Source: Bolinopsis microptera
Taxonomy: Eukaryota; Ctenophora; Tentaculata; Lobata; Bolinopsidae
Length of the DNA: 64,000 nt
NCBI RefSeq assembly: GCF_026151205.1
Contig: NW_026971780.1
Coordinates: 17,741 to 81,740 of the forward strand
Direction: 5' to 3'
Shown here: positions 47,718 through 59,968 of the stretch, one piece after another
How positions within the stretch are numbered: position 1 is the stretch's first letter
Layout: every line of letters starts with the position of its first letter
Notes under the pieces: generated by a model
Told to the model about the DNA's origin: nothing
Database searches by the model: none
Seen by the model: the letters and a program-made list of their open reading frames with translations, nothing else
Position numbers and translations under genes: made by a program

Positions 47718-48121
47718 TCTAACGGGAATGCTTCAAATTTTTTGGAGTAATTAACTCAGACCCACGTGCTATTTTATACAAATAAAAAAAAACCAATCTG
47801 CTTTCCCTGATCGACGTGTCTTTTTCGTAACCAACGGTTAGGTCCCATTGTATTTGTATGTACGGGTGTTAAGGACTTCGGGCTCCCTCCCTCCTTTCCT
47901 ACCCTCCCTCCCCTGGAGGGAGGGTAGGGTAGGGAGGGAGGGTAGGAAAGGAGGGAGGGAGCCCGAAGTCCTTAACACCCGTACATACAAATACAATGGG
48001 ACCTAACCGTTGGTTACGAAAAAATCACGTCGATCAGGGAAAGCAGATTGGTTGTTTTTTATTTGTATAAAATAGCACGTGGGTCTGAGTTAATTACTCC
48101 AAAAAATTTGAAGCATTCCTG

Positions 48122-48877
48122 TTGAATAATATATTTGAAGACTGTTGTTGCAACCGTTTTATACGTATCCTTTGTAATATCATGAGTCCTATTTCTTGCT
48201 CATTCTGTGACAAGTCTTTTGTCAATAAATATAGCTTGTCCTCACACAAAAGTCGGTATCATCGAGAGAACGGAGAGTCAGAAACAAGCTCTAACATTCA
48301 ACCACTATCAAAAGCTAACACAGATGAGACTGATGTAAAACTGGATTATCCTGCTTCCACATATTCCGATGCTGATACGATAATATCTGAAGAATCTCAA
48401 CAAGACGGTTCTAACTCTGAGGAAACAAGTGCTGATGACGAGTCAAAAACACCATATAGTGATAGTAGAAGTGTATCAAGTAGTGATGAGTTAGAATCTG
48501 ACTCAGTTCGGCAACACAAAGGCAAGCGGAAAGGCGTAGCAATCAAGCAAATAAATAAAAAGGTAAATGATATGTCGAAATTACTCAAATCTCTAGATGT
48601 CCTGTTACAAAGTAAATTGTGCAAGGAGGAGAACAAATGTATGGACTTTTTATTCTCTTACATAATGAAAACGGAAATGTTTGAGAAATTTGAGCAGCAT
48701 CTCATTGACTGTGGACAAGACATCGCCACAATTTTAAGTATGGAAGAACAAGCTCTTTTGACTGCAGTTATCACGACTACTAGTCTATCTGATGTCAACA
48801 AACTAATGAACGAGAACAAAAATATTATCATCAAGCTTCTTAAACTTTCACAAATATATCTTCAGGAAGATTCTTGA
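48122..48877 (+). CDS. C2H2 finger protein, palindrome right arm
   Basis: Mirror copy of 46962-47717, same length and same finger, differing for example in CCNRF versus CCKRS, TDETD versus SDATD, and YLQEDS versus YRQEDS. The first ATG is TTG-like in context; the internal MSPISC start at about 48181 is equally likely. The two genes point away from the palindrome centre. Confidence 0.6.
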   Translation: MNNIFEDCCCNRFIRILCNIMSPISCSFCDKSFVNKYSLSSHKSRYHRENGESETSSNIQPLSKANTDETDVKLDYPASTYSDADTIISEESQQDGSNSEETSADDESKTPYSDSRSVSSSDELESDSVRQHKGKRKGVAIKQINKKVNDMSKLLKSLDVLLQSKLCKEENKCMDFLFSYIMKTEMFEKFEQHLIDCGQDIATILSMEEQALLTAVITTTSLSDVNKLMNENKNIIIKLLKLSQIYLQEDS

Positions 48878-49027
48878 ACTTTATAACCAAAACGTTGATA
48901 ATTATTGAGATAAGTATTTGGATATATAGAGTTATTGGATATAGTTTAGTTAAAGTTATCTTCAAAAATCTAAACGTGTGTTTCCTTGTCTACATTATAA
49001 CTTTAAAAATAATACATCATAATTATC

Positions 49028-49643
49028 ATTCAGTATTCAGTATATTATTCAGTATATTATTCAGTATTCATTCAGTATTCATTCAGTATTCAGTATTCAT
49101 TCAGTATTCATTCAGTATTCAGTCAGTACTCATTCAGTATTCATTCAGTATTCAGTATTCATACAGTATTCATTCAGTATTCAGTATTCATTCAGTATTA
49201 ATTCAGTATTCAGTATTCATTCAGTATTCATTCAGTATTCATTCAGTATTCATTCAGTATTCATTCAGTATTCATTCAGTATTCATTCAGTATTCATTCA
49301 GTATTCATTCAGTATTCATTCAGTATTCATTCAGTATTCATTCAGTATTCATTCAGTATTCATTCAGTATTCATTCAGTATTCATTCAGTATTCATTCAG
49401 TATTCATTCAGTATTCATTCAATATTCAGTATTTATTCAGTATTCATTCAGTATTTATTCAGTATTCAGTATTCATTCAGTATTCATTCAGTATTCAGTA
49501 TTCATTCAGTATTCAGTATTCATTCAGTATTCATTCAGTATTCATTCAGTATTCATTCAGTATTCATTCAGTATTCATTCAGTATTCAGTATTCATTCAG
49601 TATTCATTCAGTATTCAGTATTCATTCAGTATTCAGTATTGTG
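49028..49643. repeat. TCATTCAGTAT satellite, right arm
   Basis: Mirror of 46181-46813. Slightly different unit number accounts for most of the length difference between the arms. Confidence 0.95.
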
Positions 49644-50979
49644 TAAGATAAGGTGACGGATTTCATTTTATCCTACTCAAGAAAATATTCCGCTCACAAA
49701 ATACCAGGAAACAGAACACGGAACATTAATCGATGAACTGCTGCCAGATACCGAGCAAATATTTACGGGTATGATTTCTACAATATTGTACTAAAATACT
49801 ATGCTGATATACAACAACTCAAATATAACAAGGCAGAATAGTGCGAACCTTGAGCATAAAATTAAACAAAACAACTTTGATCCAGTTGTCACTTACCTAA
49901 AGCTGAGATCTCAAGATATAAAGAAGATAGAGACTATCCAGTAAAACACGCACCTGTTCGTAATTATACCTTATCAAGATATTTAACAAAGACAAACACT
50001 GAGTTCTAATGTAAAGGGACGGTCCACTAATTGAGGTAAGAATTAACACTATCTTTCATTGGTTATTATATTTAAAAATTCCTCGCACACTGTTCAATTT
50101 GTTGAGATCTTCTGATATAATTGTAGAAAATATAAAATATCTAGACCAGTCCTGACAAGAGATTTGAGTCAAATACATTGCACAGCTGCTACTGTGACTA
50201 TTCTGTACTAGGTCTATGGCTATTATACAATGACATATTATTCTTGAGGCTGTAAAGTAACCGTCTTGTAAGTACTCTCTATAAATTACATTTCATATCA
50301 AACAGTCAGGGTAATACGTGATCGAGTACACTATATATTTATCAGCTTCTACATTTTGTTGACACGTATTTATTTTAAGAAAGTCACATTTTTATCGATT
50401 CACTTTAGTTTTATTTGGTTCTTAAATTAAGCAAATATCTGTCAAGTACAAACACAGCTGTTGCCGTAAATTTACTTTACAATGACGGTACAATCTTGGT
50501 ACGATCGAGTAACCGTCCTGAAAAGTGCTTTCTCATTACGTTACCATATCAACCAGGTGTTGTCCTAAACTGTACACTCTAGTTAAATTTAGCTAGCACA
50601 TAAGTCAGTATATCCCTTTATCAGTACATTGTACTGCAGAGGTCGCCTTGAACCAGATGTTAATAATGTCGATAGACAACTGATGTAATTGTACGTGAAC
50701 GTGTACACTATTCATTTAACGACTTCTGCTGTGTGATGAATGTATTTAGTTGATACTTTGTATCGCATAATGTAGGGTTAGATAATTGCTTGATGGGTTA
50801 AACTAGGCTAAAATGTGTAAAATAATAATATAAACGCATTTGAGAACGACTCCGACTGGGATTCGAACTTGTAACCTCTGGCTAAAATGTGGCAGATTAG
50901 TCAACTGTGCTAAAGCTAAATGTGCCTCAATTTTAGGGGTAAACGGAGCTCGAAAAAATCCTCTTACACTACTAATTTG

Positions 50980-51347
50980 ACCAAATTTGACCAAATTCGT
51001 TGATTTTTGTCGTATTATTTGGATTTATTTTCAGTTCCTTGAATGAGATCATTCTGAAAATTGGCGACGACCTTCCAATAGGGCTTTCACAACTGTCCGA
51101 AAAATTTTGTGGATATCAGAGTTGATATAGTGATAAAAATGGAACAAAATACGCTGCTTTTAGCTGTAACATAATGTCTGATGGTTGGATATGCTTTAAA
51201 CTTTTCGGACACTTTCCTTGTAAGTCTATGAGTAAGCTTACCAATTTTTGTTGCAATCGGAGGTCGGGAAGGATACTTAATATCTATTTGTTTGAAGAAA
51301 ATTGTGCTGGCCGAAATTAGCGCTAAAAAACCATCCTACAGTCGGCA
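50980..51347. other. Unassigned spacer
   Basis: No coding or repeat structure recognised apart from a duplicated AATTTGACCA at its start. Confidence 0.4.
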
Positions 51348-53555
51348 CGCGCGGCTCACTGTCGATGACGCACTACCTAACTGTGCCGCGCCGAGCTGCC
51401 ATGAATCGACATCGTCAATTAAGTTTATAACTTATGCACCGATTGGATACACAATGTTTGAATGACAGGTTTTATAAGGGGTCGTTCACATATTACGTCA
51501 TCATTTTTTGGAACATTTTTACCCCCCCCTCCGTAATCAGTTTTACACATATTTATTGTGTCAAAATTACACTAGCGTGATCATTTGAAACCCCCCCTCA
51601 GCTGATTACATAATATGTGAACGATTTTTCTAAAAGGGCCCCGGACAGTTGAACTTGAAACAAACTTGAATTGATTCCGAATCCCCCCCCCCCCCCCCCC
51701 CCCCCGTGACTGGTGACATAGGGTTAAAATGCTCCCCTGGCGAAAAACTGTCTCGATCAGGCGAAGGGTTAGGGTTTCAGTATACGCTATTGTTAGGGAT
51801 TGGGTTCCGGTTAGGGTTCGGATCAGATTAGAGGGTTACGCCCGGTTAGGGTTTCCAATAGTTGTACAGGGTCTAGGAACCGACCGGATTGGGGTTTTGG
51901 CTGCCGGACCGGATTCAGCCGGATTTGAATCTCAAATCCGGCAAGCCGGATTTTGCCGGACCGGAACCGGTGGTTTCAGAGTGACATAAAAGGCAGCCGG
52001 ATTTTGCCGGATGTTGCCGGAAAATTTCCTTCCTTTTCACGCTTAATCTTCATCGAGCACTTGTTGCAGCTTGCATTTAAAGGGATCTCATTTTCTCCTG
52101 AGTAGAACAACCAGACGGACGATGTTTTAGATTTACTACTAGACATTGTTTAAACAAGCAGTACGTAGCAGACACAATGTAACACGAGTGGACACGAGTC
52201 ACGACACTAGACGAGTAATTATCAGAAATGATATCTAATTGGCATATGCTGCAAGACCCCTGATTGAGCGCGTTTGTGCGAATTCCCATTTTTCTCATGC
52301 AGGTCTGAGTATCATTGGGTCACGTGACTTACAACCAGAGGTGCTTAATAAGGTTGTTCGCAAGCAGGCACTGTCTAGTACAGTACTAATCAGGGTAATC
52401 ACCGTTTGGCGTCTAGAGCTCAGTAATGAGCTAATTAAGTAGCTACCCAAACCCGCGCGGCTCACTGTCGATGACGCACTACCTAACTGTGCCGCGCCGA
52501 GCTGCCATGAATCGACATCGTCAATTAAGTTTATAACTTATGCACCGATTGGATACACAATGTTTGAATGACAGGTTTTATAAGGGGTCGTTCACATATT
52601 ACGTCATCATTTTTTGGAACATTTTTACCCCCCCCTCCGTAATCAGTTTTACACATATTTATTGTGTCAAAATTACACTAGCGTGATCATTTGAAACCCC
52701 CCCCTCAGCTGATTACATAATATGTGAACGATTTTTCTAAAAGGGCCCCGGACAGTTGAACTTGAAACAAACTTGAATTGATTCCGAATCCCCCCCCCCC
52801 CCCCCCGTGACTGGTGACATAGGGTTAAAATGCTCCCCTGGCGAAAAACTGTCTCGATCAGGCGAAGGGTTAGGGTTTCAGTATACGCTATTGTTAGGGA
52901 TTGGGTTCCGGTTAGGGTTCGGATCAGATTAGAGGGTTACGCCCGGTTAGGGTTTCCAATAGTTGTACAGGGTCTAGGAACCGACCGGATTGGGGTTTTG
53001 GCTGCCGGACCGGATTCAGCCGGATTTGAATCTCAAATCCGGCAAGCCGGATTTTGCCGGACCGGAACCGGTGGTTTCAGAGTGACATAAAAGGCAGCCG
53101 GATTTTGCCGGATGTTGCCGGAAAATTTCCTTCCTTTTCACGCTTAATCTTCATCGAGCACTTGTTGCAGCTTGCATTTAAAGGGATCTCATTTTCTCCT
53201 GAGTAGAACAACCAGACGGACGATGTTTTAGATTTACTACTAGACATTGTTTAAACAAGCAGTACGTAGCAGACACAATGTAACACGAGTGGACACGAGT
53301 CACGACACTAGACGAGTAATTATCAGAAATGATATCTAATTGGCATATGCTGCAAGACCCCTGATTGAGCGCGTTTGTGCGAATTCCCATTTTTCTCATG
53401 CAGGTCTGAGTATCATTGGGTCACGTGACTTACAACCAGAGGTGCTTAATAAGGTTGTTCGCAAGCAGGCACTGTCTAGTACAGTACTAATCAGGGTAAT
53501 CACCGTTTGGCGTCTAGAGCTCAGTAATGAGCTAATTAAGTAGCTACCCAAACCC
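51348..53555. repeat. Tandem duplication, two 1.1-kb units
   Basis: 51348-52453 and 52454-53555 are nearly identical. The main difference is a C run of 23 (51683-51705) versus 17 (52790-52806). Within each unit, GTTCACATATTACGTCATC and a near inverse flank a 140-base hairpin, and GCCGGAACCGG-type words are clustered. Small ORFs are duplicated but show no coding sense. Confidence 0.85.
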
Positions 53556-53648
53556 TGTACTGAACACGTGACCTTCATATTTCGTATTTCATAATCAGAA
53601 GATTAAATACTGCCAATGTTGCGATTATAGCCGGGGGCTAGCCCAGGG

Positions 53649-54620
53649 AGGTGGCCGAAAATATTTTCCTGTTTTTTCTAAGTCCGCACCTACCCCTCGA
53701 TACACAATTCTGGACTCAAGGTTTCCCCCGGTAATGCGATCTCGGAAGGCAGGTCTTCCCTCTGCAACACGAGCTCGGAAGTGGGAGCTCTCTTTACAGG
53801 AGGTACGTCTCGAGAACGACTCGGGCCGAAAATTTTCTAAGTCAAAATTTTTCTGAAAACCACTTTTTTCCACGATTCAGGCTACCCTGTTCATTATTAG
53901 CCGAAAATATTTTTTCGGTTTTTCGAAGTCCGCACCTACCCAATTCTGTCCGCACCTACACAATTCTGGACTCGATGTTTCCCCCGGTAATGTGATCTCG
54001 GAAGGCAGGCCTCCCCTTTGCAACACGAGCTCGGAAGCGGGAGCTCTCGATACAAGAGGGACGTCTCGAAAACGACTCAGACCGAAAATTTTCTAAGTCA
54101 AAATTTTTCAAAGTTTTTCTGAAAACCACTTTTTTCCACGATTCAGGCTACCCTGTTCATTATTAGCCGAAAATATTTTTTCGGTTTTTCGAAGTCCGCA
54201 CCTACCCCTCGATACACAATTCTGGACTCGATGTTTCCCCGGTAATGTGATCTCGGAAGGCAGGCCTCCCCTTTGCAACACGAGCTCGGAACCGGGAGCT
54301 CTCGATACAGGAGGTACGTCTCGAGAACGACTCGGACCGAAAATTTTCTAAGTCAACATTTTTCAAAGTTTTCCTGAAAACCATTTTTTTCCACGATTCA
54401 GGCTACCCTGTTCATTATTAGCCGAAAATATTTTTTCGGTTTTTCGAAGTCCGCACCTACCCTCGATACACAATTCTGGACTAGAGGTTTCCCCTGGTAA
54501 TGTGATCTCGGAAGGCAGGTCTCCCCTTTGCAACACGAGTTCGGAAGCGGGAGCTCTCGATACAGGAGGTATGTCTCGAGAACGACTCGGACCGAAAAAT
54601 TTTCGAAAATTACTATTTCT
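53649..54620. repeat. About 255-bp tandem repeat, four units
   Basis: Each unit contains GCCGAAAATATTTTTTCGGT, then CCGCACCTACCC, then TCGGAAGGCAGG, then a GAGCTC-rich block and CGTCTCGAGAACGACTCG. Units start near 53653, 53900, 54163 and 54419. The palindromic CCGAAAATATTTTTTCGG can form a hairpin in each unit. No coding signal. Confidence 0.8.
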
Positions 54621-54648
54621 AACAATTAATGCTACTTAATTCATTATA

Positions 54649-54707
<59 letters not shown>

Positions 54708-56608
54708 CACGTCCGTCTATGTCCGCTTGTCTCATAGAATCCAAAAAAGGACAGGACATAGGCGGACATAGGCGGACATAGGCGGACATAGACGGACATA
54801 GGCGGACATAGACGGACATAGGCAGACATAGGCGGACATAGGCGGACATTAATGGACACCTAAATTGCTTAATAAAATGTTCAATTTTTGCTGTTATAGG
54901 GGGATCATGTTTTTTGTCCGTTCGGTACCCTATATTTTCAAAACGGACAAAAAATAGAGCGGACAAAAACGGAAAAAAATGGACAAAAACGGACAAAAAT
55001 GGAAATAACATTTAGATGCTTCCTCCTCCTACTCTTCCTCCTCCTCCCCCTGGGTCTTCCTGATCTTCCTCAGTCCTCTTCCTCCTCCCCTCCTCAGTCC
55101 TCCTCCTACTCCTCCTCCTCGTCCTCAGTCCTCCTCATCAGTCCTCCTCCTCCCCAGTCCTCCTCCTCCTCCTGAGTCCTCCTCCTGGGTCCCCCTCCTG
55201 GGTCCTCCTCCTCTTCCTCCTCAGTCCTCAGTCCTCCTTAGTCCTCCTCCTCATCCTTCTCCTCAGTCCTCCATCCTCCTCCTCAGTCCTCCCCCAGTCC
55301 CCCTCCTATTCAGTCCTCCTCCTCCTCCTCCTTCTCAGTCCTCCTCAGTCCTCCTCCTCCTCCTCCTCCTCTTCCCTCTCAGTCATCCTCCTCAGCCATC
55401 CTCCTCAGTCCTCCTCAGTCCTCCTCCTCAGTCCTCCTCCTCCTCTTCATCCTCCTCCTCTTCCTCCTCGGTCCTCAGTCCTCCTCCTCCTGGGTCCTCC
55501 TCCTCATCCTTCTCATCAGTCCTCCTCCTCCCCAGTCCTCTCCCAGTCCCCCTCCTTCTCCTCCTCCTATTCAGTCCTCCTCCTCCTCCTCCTCCTCAGT
55601 TCTCCTCAGTCCTCCTTCTCATTTCTCCTAAGTCCTCCTCCTGAGTCCTCCTCCTCTTCCTTCTGAGTCCTCCTCCTGAGTCCTCCTCCCTCTCAGTCAT
55701 CCTCCTCAGTCATCCTCCTCAGCCATCCTCCTCAGCCATCCTCCTCAGTACTCCTCAGTCCTCCTCCTTCTCAGTCATCGTCAGTCCTCCTCCTCAGTCC
55801 TCCTCAGTCCTCCTCCTCCTCCTGGGTCCTCCTCCTCCTCCTCCTCCTGGGTCCTCCTGGGTCTTCCTGATCCTCCCCAGTCCTCTTCCTCCTCCCCTCC
55901 TCAGTCCTCCTCCTACTCTTCCTCCTCGTCCTCAGTCCTCCTCATCAGTCCTCAACAGTTCTCCTCCTCCCCGGTCCTCCTCCTCCTCCTGGGGCCTTTT
56001 CCTGGGTCCTCCTCCTGGGTCCTCCTCCTCCTGGGTCCTCCTTCTCCTCCTGGGTCCTTCTCCTCCTCCTCCTCAGTCCTCTTCCTCCTCTTCCTCCTCC
56101 TCCTCCCTCTCAGTCATCCTCCTCAGCCATCCTCCTCAGCCATCCTCCTCAGTCCTCCTCCTTCTCAGTCCTCCTCAGTCCTCCTCCTTCTCAGTCCTCC
56201 TCAGTCCTCCTCCTGAGTCCTCCTCCTCCTGAGTCATCCTCCTCAGTTCTCTTCCTCCTCCTCCTAGGTCCTCCTTCTGGGTCCTCCTCCTCCTCCTCCT
56301 CCTGGGTCTTCCTGATCCTTCTCCTCCCTCTCAGTCATCCTCCTCAGTCATCCTCCTCAGTCATCCTCCTCAGCCATCCTCCTCAGCCATCCTTCTCAGC
56401 CATCCTCCTCAGTACTCTTCAGTACTCTTCTGTCCTCAAAATGTCCGTCCGGGTCCGCCAATGTCCGTCCGAGTCCGCCAATGTCCGTCCGAGTCCGCCA
56501 ATGTCCGTCCGTGTCCGCCAATGTCCCAAAAAACACGTCCGTTGTCTCATAGAATCCAAAAAGGACAGGACATAGGCGGACATAGACGGACATGACACCC
56601 CCCCCCCC
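54649..56608. mobile_element. Possible element with poly-G ends and (GGCGGACATA)n
   Basis: Left end: a run of 58 G, then TCACGTCCGTCTATGTCCGC and CTCATAGAATCC. Right end, inverted: 11 C, then the same GTCCGTCTATGTCCGCC and TCTCATAGAATCC. The two ends thus form TIRs of about 70 bp. Between them lie a GGCGGACATA decamer array (54755-54850), a CCTCCTCAGT-type CT-rich array (55018-56437) and TCCGCCAATG repeats (56440-56530). No target duplication was found and no ORF is credible. Confidence 0.55.
55018..56437. repeat. CCTCCTCCTCAGT polypyrimidine array, 1.4 kb
   Basis: Irregular repeats of TCCTCC and CAGTCC, almost pure C/T on the plus strand. A candidate triplex-forming tract. No gene. Confidence 0.9.
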
Positions 56609-57741
56609 AAATTTTTTTGATTTTTTTCGGTAAGAAACCTAAATCCGGCAAAAATCCGGCAAATTTTTTTCCAGCCGGAGCCGGAACCGGAACCGGATTT
56701 TGAAGCCGGATATCCGGCCGGAAACGGATTCAGCCGGATTTCCGGTCGGTTCCTAACAGGGTCATCTAGAGAACGGGTTGAAAAAGTTACGTGACAGTCG
56801 AGTGTAGGGTGATTAATCATCATCCTTATAAACCTACAAGACAGCCAGTAAATATTTATAATTGATAATACTCATAGTATTGAGTATATGTTTGAGGAGT
56901 CCTAGTAGCACCGCCTGGCGTTTCTCTTGTATCTAATGACTAATATATTACATGTATTTGGGTTTGATCTAAGTCGACTAACCCTATTGCGTAAACATGA
57001 AGGGTGTAGGAAGCGGGGGGGGGGGGGGGGGGGGCAATAATAATCCTTTATCCGGAAATAAAACAAGTTTTGTCCTTTAAAAACAAATAAGATAATTCGC
57101 CATAACAACTATCATCCAACCTCAAATCTCGAGGATTCTTTATTCATCAATTATCAATCATCAAGATCTGTTAAGAACTTGGAATAAGTATCTCCTTCAA
57201 TTTCACTTCACAACTTACTCTCAATCAATTTCACTTCTCAACAATCTGCAAGAGCAGAAAATGGAATTTCACGTTTTTAAGTTTGTTGTTCTAAAAACAA
57301 CGATAGGGTATCAGGAAATATTCACGGCTTGCTACAATGAAAAACTATTTAACATATTATTAGTCATAGTGTTAATTTACATGCTGAAGACTGCACCCCA
57401 ATTGTATAAGGAAACAGTACACGCTCAAATTTAGTCCTATCTTAGAAACATAAAAATAACTAAAAATAAATTCAGTAAAAATTTATCAAATCAATGGATT
57501 AGTCACATGAAGACTAGAAAATACCGTTGCCCAAAAATAAAAATATAGGAACCGACCAAAAATTCTATCAAATAACAAATAAATTCTTAAAAAGTCACAT
57601 AACTGCGACAAGAAGTTCAACACATGAAAATCTATCGTCAGCGATGGGTACACTCTGCTGGATTGGAGAACAAAAACCAACTAGTTGACCAATTAAACTA
57701 ATTAATCAATTAAACAATTAACTAATCAGCCAATTAGTCGA
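56609..57741. other. No gene seen; G20 tract at 57015-57034
   Basis: 56640-56760 is a CCGGAACCGG-rich block related, inverted, to 51870-52020. 56768-56825 is the inverse of 42729-42786. From 57100 on, the sequence is plain AT-rich DNA and probably holds the 3' UTR of the importin gene. Confidence 0.5.
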
Positions 57742-58633
57742 TTAGAAGGATATTTTGCCAGTGTTATTAGTAGGGGCGTTGAAGAGATATTGTCCGTTTG
57801 TAACCTGTGGCTGGAGCTCCTCGTTCTCTCCGTCCTCACCTTTGTAGAACGACTCTATTATCTGAGATAAGACACCATGTGAGCAAGTGAAAATATCTAT
57901 AAGTGTCATTAATTCGGAATCAAATTTAATACCTTGATTCTTGACACAATACTATCATACATCTCACTCTCTACCTACTTCTTACGAGAAAATGTGTTCA
58001 CTGATTGTTCAATTATTTAATGCGAAAATTTGTGTCCCTGATGCACAGACTAAAATTTTGGCATTTGTGTGATTAACATGTTAAATTTAACATGTTATCA
58101 ATGTGTATTTAAACAGTAAAAGTTGTGTGATGATTGCGATGAATTGGTCCAACATACCAGGGCGGATTTAGCGTAGATACTTTCGTTTTCGTGTTCCTGC
58201 AGTTTCTCTATCAGATCCAATCCTCCACATTCCTCAAGCATAATAGCTACTTTACTGCATACCTCCTCTGATATCTGGGTAGATAACGTTTTAATTACCT
58301 CATTGATCGGATGTTTTGTGATCAAATTGCAGGACGAACTAAAGGCGAGCAAGCATTAACTGTAATTCATAATTAGTTAATTGGACGGGAAACTTAGGGC
58401 CAACTTATACGTAACGTCTATCTAATAATTATTGTTTTGATGATCAAATCAAAATTTACCGTATTGTACACTCAAAAATGACATAATTAACCAATTAACT
58501 AATTAATGACCTTGTTAGCAGCAGTGAGAATGTTGTGTATGCCGTCCAGAGCCACAGTTACAGTACGAGGATCCTGTACTGTCAGCATGTTAGAGAGAGG
58601 GGGTAGAGCCTTCAGTTCAACCAGTTGTAGTGT
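57742..58633 (-). CDS. Importin-alpha (karyopherin alpha), last three coding exons
   Basis: Exons 58511-58633, 58158-58274 and 57742-57861 are all phase 0 with GT-AG sites. The first encodes an armadillo helix pair ([20 protein letters not shown]). The second has [20 protein letters not shown], the well-known last ARM repeat of importin-alpha. The third has an acidic linker and the C-terminal tail ([12 protein letters not shown]). This adaptor carries proteins with classical nuclear localisation signals into the nucleus with importin-beta. The upstream exons are not found up to 64000, so the intron is long or they lie beyond the edge. The match is by pattern; which paralogue it is cannot be told. 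Confidence 0.85.
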
Positions 58634-58650
58634 CTGTAATATTGGGGGCA

Positions 58651-58721
58651 TTAGACAGACAGACAAACTAGACAGAGAGACAGAGAGACAGAGAGACAGA
58701 GAGACAGAGAGACAGAGAGAC

Positions 58722-58782
<61 letters not shown>

Positions 58783-58793
58783 TACAGACAAAC

Positions 58794-58826
<33 letters not shown>
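58651..58826. repeat. (GACA)n / (GAGACA)n microsatellite
   Basis: Nearly pure AGACAG and GAGACA repeats in the importin-alpha intron, ending in two GACA arrays separated by ACTAGACA. Confidence 0.95.
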
Positions 58827-58859
58827 TATACTTTGGCTCTAGTTAATTTAATACCTCTG

Positions 58860-59509
58860 TTAAAAGTGACAGGTAACTAGACAGTGACAATTATTCAACG
58901 TTACGGTTTATTTTTCCGTCGCCACTGAAGTCATCTTCAAGTATTGTGTGAGTCTATATTTATATAATCAGTGCCGGGAAGTTTTCATCGTTTCTATTTA
59001 TTATGGCTTACTTATTCATCTTACCTAACACGGTGTTAATGATCTGAGCCAAGGCAACCCCTCAACTTGAAAATCTGACGTGTGGGTGAAGTTGTCGTAG
59101 TTGGGTGAAGTTGCCGTATTTGGGTGCAATTATAATATGACCAGGATGAAGTTGTCGTTTTGGGATTAAGGCTGATTGGGTGCCCTATTAACTGTGTGGG
59201 AACAAATTGAGTGAAGTTGTCGGTCACCCAATAGAACCTGTGTGTTTTATAGGTGAATAATACAGGGGTTACCCAAGAGGACCATGCGATTGTGGGTACT
59301 GGAAGAATAACTTTAATTCTATATTATGCTTTAAGAAAGACGACACAGAGGATTAGAGTAGTTAGTCTTATACTTGGGACAAGCAGTTTAAAGTTTAATT
59401 AAAATTAGAAGTTAAACATTTGGAAAGATAACGCCTAGAACGTGGAACTCATTTCTCCTTAACACGCTTTTCTCGAAGTTCACTTCATAGAAAAGCTTCC
59501 AAAATCTCT
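58860..59509. other. Intron or intergenic; no gene seen
   Basis: GTTGTCGTAGTTGGGTGAAG-like words repeat loosely at 59090-59220. No exon of importin-alpha was recognised here. Confidence 0.4.
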
Positions 59510-59968
59510 CAGTGATGCACGCCGGTTCATTTTTCGCCAACCGGCGGCGGCGTGCCCAAAATGGCCCGGCGTGGCGGCGTTCGGCGGCGTGGAACATAAT
59601 TTTGTCAAAATTTAGGTTTGAATTTCCAGGCCTACAAAGACTGCTTGTACTGACCGTCTTTTTGTATCTGCGAAGCGTTTCGAAGGTTAATCAAACAATC
59701 CAAAATCGGGCGACTGTAAAGTGTCATTTAGAAGGGAAAAACTTTGTATAACCTCTACTTGAATTTTAATTGGTCACAAATACTATGTAGTTACAAAAAA
59801 GCAGCAATATAATGCAGTCCCATTGACGGTATACTATACGGGTGTCTCAATTAGCGTGCATCATGTTCTTTACTTCTTTTATAGCTTTTAACGCCACGCC
59901 GACTTGAGAGGTATCGGCGTGTGAAAATGTGCCGGCGCGGCGGCGTCCAGCGGCGGCGTGCATCACTG
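59510..59968. mobile_element. 459-bp hAT-type MITE
   Basis: TIRs start CAGTGATGCACGCCG at both ends. The 8-bp duplication AAATCTCT lies at 59502-59509 and 59969-59976. GC-rich GGCGGCGTG words lie near both ends and AT-rich DNA in the middle. CAG starts and 8-bp duplications are the hAT signature. No transposase, so mobilised in trans. Confidence 0.85.

Larger units (their letters stand above)
44855..50973. mobile_element. 6.1-kb giant palindrome, probable foldback transposon
   Basis: Left arm 44855-47912 and right arm 47932-50973 are near-perfect inverse copies around a 19-base spacer (CTGGAGGGAGGGTAGGGTA). The ends read AGTAGTGTAAGAGG and its inverse. AATTTG flanks both sides (44849-44854 and 50974-50979), a 6-bp target duplication. 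Each arm carries a C2H2 ORF and an ATACTGAATGA satellite. AG...CT ends with a 6-bp duplication are typical of Polinton/Maverick integrases, so this could be a Polinton-derived foldback; IS3EU-type elements also leave 6 bp. Outside the ORF the arms have no recognised gene. Confidence 0.8.

Noticed and set aside
51729-53543. Duplicated 60-86-residue ORFs
   Set aside because: They occur only because the 1.1-kb unit is duplicated; composition is that of a GC-rich non-coding repeat.
54619-56823. Proline-rich and RTRTDIGGLGRTL-type ORFs
   Set aside because: Readings of the G58 run, the decamer array and the CT-rich array.
58499-58796. Ser-Leu-Cys and Arg-Asp-Glu repeat ORFs beside importin-alpha
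   Set aside because: Translations of the GACA microsatellite; only the exon 58511-58633 inside this range is real.
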